Shown: in pieces, positions 57,160 through 64,000 of the stretch
How positions within the stretch are numbered: the stretch's first letter is position 1
Layout: every line of letters begins with the position of its first letter
Source: Thinopyrum elongatum
Lineage: Eukaryota > Streptophyta > Magnoliopsida > Poales > Poaceae
NCBI GenBank assembly: GCA_011799875.1
Contig: CM022299.1
Location: forward strand, 339,100,447 to 339,164,446
Reading direction: 5' to 3'
DNA: 64,000 nucleotides
The notes under the pieces: generated by a model
Database searches by the model: none
The model's input: the letters and a program-made list of their open reading frames with translations, nothing else
Told to the model about the DNA's origin: nothing
Made by a program: the position numbers and the translations under genes

Positions 57160-57960
57160 AATCTACACATCGAGGGGGGCTACGGAGAGAAAGACGTATC
57201 GAGTGTGTGTGAGCGAGGCACAGAGACACAACTAGCGAGTGTGTGTGTATTTGAGAGAGAAGCCAATGGATAGATTAAGATCAAGATCGAGGTATCACAC
57301 TTCTGCTGTCATTGTTGGGGGTGAGGGGGGAGGGAGAGAAAGACGTATCGAGAGTGTGTGCGTGGAAGGCACAGAGGCACAACTAGCGAGTGTGTGTGTG
57401 TGTGTTTGAGAGAGAAGCCAGTAGATAGATTAATATCAAGATCGAGGTGCCACCGTACTCCTTCAGTGTCGGGAAGTCGGTGTGGGGGGGGGTGGGGTGC
57501 AATGACACCTTAGGAGATAGGGAGAAGGAGTTTGTGTGTTACATATCTATATTAAGGGATAGGTAGATAGCATGTGTGCGAGGCATACTTAAAGCATCAT
57601 GGAGATAAACAAGCGGTGTGCATGCAAGTGCCAGAAAAAAAATGAAGAGAGGAACAATGTGTGCGCGGGTGAGTGTGTGTGTGTATGTGTGTGTGAGCGA
57701 AATCTCAATACAAAAGGTGCTCTGCTGGAAACCCATTGTATGTATTCATATGGTTCTGGGACTCGAGTTAACCTTACGGATATGTGTGCAAGACATAGTT
57801 ATACTTTGAGACATGAGTGGCAGTGGGTGGGAGGACTTAAAGGGGTGGGCGTGTTCGACAGAGAAAGCGGGTGTTTTTTTTTTGTGAGAGACTTGTAGGA
57901 CGAGGTAGAAAGACGAATTCTAACCTTTACGGAGGGAGAGAAATACACGAAGTGCGCGTG
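57160..57960 (+). repeat. second purine-rich GA/GT block with a 149-bp duplication
   Basis: Two units of GAGAGAAAGACGTATCGAG, CAGAG-CACAACTAGCGAG(TG)n, then TTGAGAGAGAAGCCA, TAGATAGATTAA and ATCAAGATCGAGGT start at 57185 and 57334 (149 bp apart). The flanks are GTGTGTGTG and GGGGTG runs. The plus strand has very little C. It resembles 48896-49460. Confidence 0.6.
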
Positions 57961-58740
57961 TGTGATTCAGATGCCCACGGAGAAATGAGATATGTATGCA
58001 TGTGAGAGAGATTGCATAATTCATTCACGTATCACTATCTAGCGATCGTGAACGTGCATCGCTTGAACATAATCAATATCTACTTCGTATTGTGGCCGAA
58101 GATACAATATCGATTCAACACTATAAAGATTAGACACTCACATATCGCATTTGTTTTTCAAATAGTCTTTTTCAAACATGCATGCCAAAGTTATAGTGAT
58201 ATTTCTTCAAACAACCACTGTAGTTATCATGTACATGCACCATTGTTAGTTTTGCATTCAAATTTATTTGTCTTGGATGATTTAAGGTCCTATTATGAAG
58301 TAATATATGTAATATTCATATATGAATTCAACGGGTACTGCAATTTATGAAATGGAGGCCATGTAATCATATGAGTAACACTTTTAAGTAGCGGACTACA
58401 ATATCCATTTCTTTTGTGCATCTATATTATCCATTTGTTACTGTGCAATATAATTAATATTAACACGTCAATGCATTCTGTTTAAAATAAATAACCAATG
58501 GCACTAAATTATATATTTACACGAGAAATACATAGGCTGAGCATTTGATCCATTTTTTGTGAACGCGCCTCTATGCCCATACGATTGGCCGTGCCCGTGT
58601 GATCGTAAAAAGTTATCGGTGCATCATCCCGAGTTATTGTCTTTTTTCTGGGGTGGACTTTGTACCAGTTATTAACTGCTGACGTGTGCCCCGTGTACAC
58701 AGTCTCGCACGACCTTCCTGCTAGCACTGTCAAAAATTAG
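57961..58740. other. stretch without recognised gene
   Basis: AT-rich to 58500, then mixed. No coding or repeat signature is seen. Confidence 0.3.
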
Positions 58741-59119
58741 TTGAAACTGGATACGAATGATCCCGTGGGCGGCAAAATCTCTTGCCTCCTTTGTCCTTGG
58801 TGCACGGAGAACAATACGGCCCTCATTAACATAATAGGTTGGGGTTGCTTTGGTAACTTTCGGTTCCCCCCACCACAGGGCACCCACATTTCCTCTCCCC
58901 TCCCGCAAAATGACTACCCCACAGCACGAGAGCATCTTACATCACGTCGTCCGTACTTCATCGGCCATTCTACCCCTTCCCTCTTCAAACCCTAGACTGC
59001 TCATCCACCGGCGTACCAGAGCCCATTCACTGCCGGCGTCGTCCACCTCACCGAATCTGCTTCTGCGGCCGCACCTACCCCTCCCACCTCCCCTAGAAAT
59101 AGTAGACTGCTCATCCACC

Positions 59120-59605
59120 ATTGTACCACAGCTCATTCAGTGTCGGCCTTGTCCACGGCGCCAGATCTGCTTCACCAGTCCTCTCGTCAACTGCAATGCA
59201 TCTACAGCGGCTCCTTCGTACATCGGGGCCGCTTTGTCCACACCCCCGGAGCCGCCCCACCGACGCCCCCGTCGACGGCCTTTGATACTCAACCCTACCG
59301 GAGCAGCTTCGCCGATACCATTCTCAACCCTACCAGAGCTGCTCTGCCAACGCCCAAGTCCACAGCCTCAGATCCGCTTCGTCAACACCCTCGTCCAACC
59401 TACTAGAGCAGCTTCTGATGCTCTCGTCCACGGCCGCAGATCCGCATCATTGACACCATCCTCAACACAACCACCGGAGTAGCTTCACCGACGCCCTCGT
59501 CCATGGCCTCAGATCTGCTTCGTCCATACTGTATTCCACCATGCCGGAGCCGCTTCACAAACACCCTCATCCACGGTCCTAGATCTCCTTACCGGACCCA
59601 GACAG
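59120..59605 (+). repeat. C-rich minisatellite of about 70-bp imperfect units
   Basis: About six units carry (C)GGAG(C/T)(C/A)GCTTC-C, C(A/C)(C/A)CCTCGTCCACGGCC and CAGATC(C/T)GCTTC. They lie between a TATA-poor upstream region and the candidate exons below. The frame 58850-59482 is open only because of composition. Confidence 0.6.
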
Positions 59606-60464
59606 CTAGCACAGCATCATCACCCTTGAGGTTTGTAACCTGATTCCCACCATCTGGCATGATGTCAAGCACCCGCCGCGGCCGAGGTACTGTCACCTTT
59701 AAAGCTGTCCAGCATCACCTACCAGATGTACTTCAAATATACTAACAGGTCATTGTTACATGTTATGGAGCTGGCAAGAGCTACAAGGACGATGTTTCTT
59801 CTAGATCTAACACCTTGGCCAACCAAGATCCTGTACTGAGGCATTGCTATGATCTTGTAAGTGCGTCTTTCTCTTGTATTGTTGTCTACCTGCCAGTGTG
59901 CTTTGCTAGGATATGCAATGTGTTATCATATAGAGATATCTCTAATTAGCCGCATCCACTTGCAGATTGGGTGCCGCAATGAAAAAGTACAAGATTTCTT
60001 AGTACAAGATGTATGTGGCATTTTCATGGAACATCACAAAAAAAGGAGGGGCAGCGGTGAGCCTATACAGCGTGGTATGGTAGGTCACTCCATTGCAATC
60101 ATCGTGACATGTTATTTGTATGTCAGTGCTGTTGTCCAAGGTTCTTAGGGACAGTTATTTGTAGTTATCCTAAGAAAATAAGCTCCTTTGAATATAAGCT
60201 CCAGATAATAAGGCAACCAGTTCTTTTCATTGCCAGCTTTTTCAGCTTATCTGTGGTATGATCAGTGAAAAGTCTAGATTGCATTATAGTTTGTCATTTT
60301 GCTACCAATATAGAAATTAATTTGACTTGCAAACATCACGAATTGAACCCATTGAAGTAATTAATATGATAGGAAAACAGACCATCATTATTTGTCCAAA
60401 ATGCAAATACAAAGATACCATCTACTTGGCACAATCTATTTTGGTCAATGTCTTCCAAACAGAG

Positions 60465-60516
60465 CCCATTGCCTAAATTTAAATGAAGAACCCATTGCCT
60501 AAATTTAAATGAAGAA
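60465..60516 (+). repeat. perfect 26-bp tandem duplication
   Basis: The unit starting CCCATTGCCTAAATTTAAAT occurs twice head to tail with no difference, suggesting a recent slippage event in the putative intron of the locus above. Confidence 0.9.
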
Positions 60517-60589
60517 CCATGATTTATCAAAATTCCATGGTCCAAGTGGCTGGTTATTATCATATAGCAGTGCCACCTGAAAGCCTCAC

Positions 60590-60846
60590 ATAGCAGCAGC
60601 AGCAGCTCATAGCAATTCATCATACAACAGCAGTTGCAGCTCATCGCAATTCATCATATAGCAGCAGCAGCTCATAGCAATTCATCATATAGCAGCTGCT
60701 CGTAGCAATCCATCATATAGCAACAGCAGCTCATAGCAATTTAGCATACAGCAGCAGCTCATACCAATTCATCATATAGCAGCAGCAGCTCATACCAATT
60801 CATCATATAGCAGTAGCAGCTCATACCAATTCATCATATAGCAGAG
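60590..60846 (+). repeat. tandem array of AGCAGCTCATAGCAATTCAT units
   Basis: About eight copies of (AGC)nTCATA(G/C)CAATTCATCATATAGCAG at 30-36 bp intervals. Variation is mostly in the number of AGC triplets at each junction, so a microsatellite is nested in a minisatellite. Confidence 0.9.
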
Positions 60847-60849
60847 CAG

Positions 60850-61570
60850 GAAGAAAATTTAGCAAAAAATTAGAGGAGATCCTCACCTTGTTGGATGAGC
60901 TCATCCCGCAACAGCACCTCAAGGCCACGGCCTAAGAGGAGGGGAGGCGGAACAAGGTGCCTTCTGCCGGAGTGGGGCGTCAGCCGTAGTTGTGCGGTGA
61001 CTGCCGGAGTAAAGCGTTGGACAGACCATAGCCGAGCAGCTGCTAGAGACGATGAGAGTGAGGGGCAGTGCCAGAGGGAGGAGCAGCTGGGGAGATGGGG
61101 CCCTACCCGCCGGCCTTGTAGCCTAGCTGGAAAGAGAATCGTCGAGGAGCAGGCCTGCTGGGACCTGTGGCGGTGTCTCGCTTGATGAACCCTAGCACTA
61201 CAGGCAGGGGATCGAGGTATAGGGAAAGAGGAGAGGAGATGCAAGTGGGCAGGGCAATGAAAGCTTGCGTGTTTGTTTTTACTTGGGTATCAGGTGTGAC
61301 GCGGGCATGAGCAGTGGCTTTTGGGTGTAATATAGGCACACAACAGAGTCATTTCGCTATTCCCCTTCCCTTCAATTTTAAGTGAGCTTCCATGGGAAGC
61401 ACCCCCCACCCCAAGCTTTTTCTCATTGTGAAGGAAGCGGTGGAATTAAGTTAAGCCCATGCCCATAACTCAAAAATGAGTGATTTACATATTTTATGGC
61501 TTATTTTGACAATAAGCTCTCAAAAGGTGGAATAGAACTGGCCCATAACCTGCAATTCCATTTTGCATGC
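60850..61570. other. stretch between repeat array and downstream DNA
   Basis: GC-rich 60890-61200 with a minus-strand open frame (60870-61244) of low complexity (Arg/Ser/Pro). The flanks hold AATAAGCTC-type sequences (about 60175-60215 and 61500-61520) that could be worn ends of a non-autonomous hAT- or PIF-like element, not proven. Confidence 0.25.
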
Positions 61571-62207
61571 AATGATGAATCGCCCCTGCCTGCTATAGTG
61601 TAGATTTAGGCATCATACATGGCATAACCTAATACATGTACATTTCATTATAGAATCTGAAATATGCAATGTTTATGTTAGTTCATACATTGCACATGAT
61701 ATTTAAATGCCTCCTAAATTTGGTTAGTCAAGTGATGGTCTTTAAGCCTCCTTCTATGCTTGTTTTCATGATACGTAATTCAGTGTTGTGCAAGATTTGC
61801 TCACATATGTGTTCAATTGCTTGTTTCTGTCAGCCAGCCATACTAGAACTATTTGTTTTGATTACTTGCTATCCTTGACCTAACAGAGCGTGTCAACAAT
61901 TTAACACTAAGGGCTGCTATAGTGGGAGCTTGTATAACTCATAGGTGACATAAAGGTTTGCCTGTACACTAAACTAGGCTCTCAAAGAGTACCTGGAGGT
62001 CCAGTTCAAAGGTACGCCTAGTTTTTACATAGCGCACACATAGTAAATGCTCATTTGAGTGTGTGTGTGCGCAAGAGATGTGGCATGTTTCATTATGTGG
62101 TGTCGTTTTGTTATAAACTCATGCTTTGGTGTTGTTCAGAGACGGGAAAGTATGCATATTTATCTTCCATGTAAGGAGACCAGTAACTAGTTTGTGTCAC
62201 CTTGCAG
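61571..62207. other. stretch without recognised gene
   Basis: AT-rich, intron-like, leading to the acceptor at 62207. No independent feature. Confidence 0.3.
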
Positions 62208-62414
62208 AGGGGGTGCAATGAAGCAAAGATTCAGGATTTCCAAGTAAAAGATGTTAAGAAGGAGCCTTGCAAGAGAAGGAGGAGCAGTGTTGAGCCTGTA
62301 CAACCAGTTATGGTAAGTCACTGTATTACAGTTACCAGGACATCCTATTTGTCTGACACTGTGCTTGCGTAGGGTTCTTCACCTGTAACCCAGTCATTGG
62401 GCCACTGATTAATA

Positions 62415-62569
62415 CTCCCTCCACTCACTACTATAAGATCTTATAACTTTTTAGTAAATCAGATGTATATAGACACATTATAATGTGTCTGTTCACTCAT
62501 TTCAGTACGGATGTAGTCTACATTTAAATATCTAAAACATCTTATATTAGTGAATAGTGAGAAACTCCT
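62415..62569. mobile_element. Stowaway-like MITE
   Basis: It starts CTCCCTCCACTCACTA after a TA dinucleotide (62413-62414) and contains GATGTATATAGACACATT and GTTCACTCATTTCAGTACGG, the internal signature of the common Triticeae Stowaway group. The right end (AGTGAATAGTGAGAAACTCCT, then TA) is mutated. The length (about 155 bp) is usual. Confidence 0.75.
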
Positions 62570-63295
62570 TACTGTTATGGTAGACTTCTCGATGTCATAA
62601 ATGTCATAACCAAATGCATGTTCACATCATTAGCCTCCCTACCATTACTAGGATCTTGATTACATACTAGTCGAGTTACTTCATAGGGGGCAAACAATGT
62701 TACATTACTTGTTCCATTATATAGATGATACATCAGTTGATTCAAATGTAGCTAGGCCACAGATGTTATTGAGGCGTGCATGTATGCATGCTGCCAACTC
62801 AACAGTTCAATTGCTTGTTTGCTTCAGGCATAGTTAAATTGCTCTTTTCAATTGCTTTATTTGTCCTCGGTTAATGAGATGCCCAAACAATGATGCCTGG
62901 TGTAGGGTTATAACTATTAGTTGACATAATTAAATGGCTTACCATTTCATTACTCTGGCAAAGTGTGCCTGAAGCTTTTGAAGTCTATTAACCAACTATT
63001 ACTGCATGAGGCTTACAATCTAGTTTATACGAGGCTAATGATTACATAGTTTTGCTTGTTGTAGTTGGTTTGTATGAATCCCTCTACAGTTCATTATGCT
63101 CCCTAAGACTCTTTTGGAACATGGCACACAATGTTCCAACTAGTTAATACGAGCTACAAAATGGCTAACTTCTTGCTTACTTATACACAAGATATATATA
63201 AATTTGTGACATTTCTGTGTTTTGGATTTGGCCCCAACATCATGCACCGTTGGTGAGCTACGAGGAGATCTCTATATGCGGGCTGCACAGACTAG
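62570..63295. other. stretch without recognised gene
   Basis: AT-rich, with no coding signal before the LTR at 63296. Confidence 0.3.
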
Positions 63296-64000
63296 TGATA
63301 CGTCCATTTTGCATCATGCTTTTATATTGATATTTATTGCATTATGGGTTGTTATTACACATTCTAGCACAATACTTATGCCTTTTCTCTGTTATTTTAC
63401 AAGGTTTATATGAAGAGGGAGAATGCCGGCAGCTGGAATTCTGGGCTGGAAAAGGAGAAAATCTGAGGGGCCTATTCTGCACAACTCCAAAAGTCCTGAA
63501 ACTTCACGGAGAATTATTTTGTAATATAAAAAATATATTGGGCGAAGAAAGCACCTGAGGGGACCCACCAGGCAGCCACAAGGGTGGGGGGCGCGCCCTA
63601 CCCCCCTGGGCGCGCCTCCCTGCCTTGTGGGCCACCTGGCAGGCCCTCGATGCCCATCTTCTGCTATATGATGTGTTTTGACCTGGAAAAAATCATAAGG
63701 AAGCTTTCGGGACGAAGCACGGCCGTCTCGAGGCGGAACCTGGGTAGAACCAATCTAGGGCTCCAGCGGAGCTGTTCTGCCGGAGAAACTTCCCTCCAGG
63801 AGGGGGAAATCGAAGCCATCGTCATCACCAATGATCCTCTCATCGAGAGGGGGTCAATCTCCATCAACATCTTCACCAGCACCATCTCCTTTCAAACCCT
63901 AGTTCATCTCTTGTATCCGATCTTTGTCTCAAAACCTCAGATTGGTACCTGTGGGTTGCTAGTAGTGTTGATTACTCCTTGTAGTTGATGCTAGTTGGTT
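63296..64000 (+). mobile_element. start of a Gypsy-type LTR, runs off the window
   Basis: It begins TGATACGTCCATTTTGCATC and continues with the pattern of a common Triticeae Gypsy LTR (GAGGGAGAATGCCGGCAGCT, CCTATTCTGCACAACTCC, GGGGGGCGCGCCCTACC). This is a different family from the 3643 and 13574 LTRs. I would guess the Fatima group, unverified. The left flank 63291-63295 is ACTAG; the partner lies outside. Confidence 0.8.

Larger units (their letters stand above)
59659..62312 (+). other. candidate multi-exon locus with two homologous exons
   Basis: Three putative coding segments share reading phase 0. (a) ATG 59659 runs in frame to a TAA at 59743-59745, then 59749-59856 is open (VTCYGAGKSYKDDVSSRSN), ending at donor GTAAGT. 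(b) 59966-60079 (114 nt) lies between acceptor TTGCAG and donor GTAGGT. (c) 62208-62312 (105 nt) lies between CTTGCAG and GTAAGT. (b) and (c) encode related peptides with GCRNEKVQDF versus GCNEAKIQDF, KKRRGSGEPIQ versus KRRRSSVEPVQ, and both end in Met. The start (STRRGRGTVTFKAVQ) resembles the N-terminus of some plant transposon proteins, but this is weak. No full gene is proven. Confidence 0.4.

Noticed and set aside
58850..59482. 210-codon plus-strand frame
   Set aside because: C-rich minisatellite units and 5' UTR-like sequence keep it open; the residue content (Pro, Ser, Arg, His) is compositional.
63222..63988. Short frames at the right end
   Set aside because: They lie inside LTR sequence that is known to be non-coding in relatives.
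1..64000. Bacterial operons, CRISPR arrays, phage or plasmid genes
   Set aside because: No ribosome-binding-site-led gene rows, no spacer-repeat arrays with constant unit length, and all elements are plant retro- or DNA transposons.
1..64000. tRNA, rRNA or snRNA genes
   Set aside because: No cloverleaf or rRNA-like sequence was noticed; the only tRNA-related sequence is the primer binding sites complementary to tRNA 3' ends.

Overview
This is nuclear DNA of a large-genome grass, almost certainly Triticeae (wheat, Aegilops or barley group). The evidence is a dense nest of LTR retrotransposons with Triticeae-type termini. One is a Copia element of the Angela/BARE1/WIS type. Two others share LTRs that start TGATACGTCTCCAACGTATC and have a tRNA-Asp-type primer site. 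Introns, MITEs and a CACTA terminus are also present. Nothing looks bacterial, organellar or viral. Family names come from memory of repeat families and no database was searched.

Layout. 1-13.6 kb: a decayed LTR-type host element with a zinc-knuckle gag and a second charged ORF. It is interrupted by a solo LTR (3643-12642, TSD TTCTC), which is itself interrupted by a complete minus-strand Gypsy-like element without pol (4270-11698, TSD GAGAT). 13.6-20.7 kb: a second, plus-strand relative (5' LTR 13574-15125). A solo LTR of another family sits inside it (18969-20602, TSD GCATT), and its 3' LTR is cut after 46 bp by a CACTA-type terminus at 20723. 20.7-23.7 kb: the repeat-rich CACTA arm and a DUF4283-like gene remnant. 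23.7-42.1 kb: an Angela-type Copia element (TSD AAGGT) whose 3' LTR is split by a complete Tat-lineage Gypsy element (32275-41947, TSD ATCGG). Exact duplications at five nested insertions give a clear relative order.

42.1-47 kb is a gene island: a minus-strand F-box/DUF295 gene (42847-44957) and a plus-strand single-exon DEDDy 3'-5' exonuclease-like gene (46030-46806). 47-64 kb holds tandem repeats, two purine-rich GA/GT blocks, two Stowaway-like MITEs, a minus-strand LTR element fragment with a row of polypurine-like repeats, a gene copy broken by four TAG codons, a candidate gene start, a candidate multi-exon locus with two homologous phase-0 exons, and the start of another LTR at 63296.

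Most striking points: (1) the F-box gene carries a 73-bp tandem duplication whose two AG^GT sites define a 73-nt GT-AG intron that restores the frame exactly, a textbook-like case of intron birth by duplication; (2) an antisense ORF is kept in both pol-less Gypsy elements, which lie in opposite orientations; (3) premature stops are overwhelmingly TAG/TAA where glutamine codons are likely, consistent with deamination of methylated cytosine; (4) the Angela integrase has Val exactly where the second catalytic Asp is expected.
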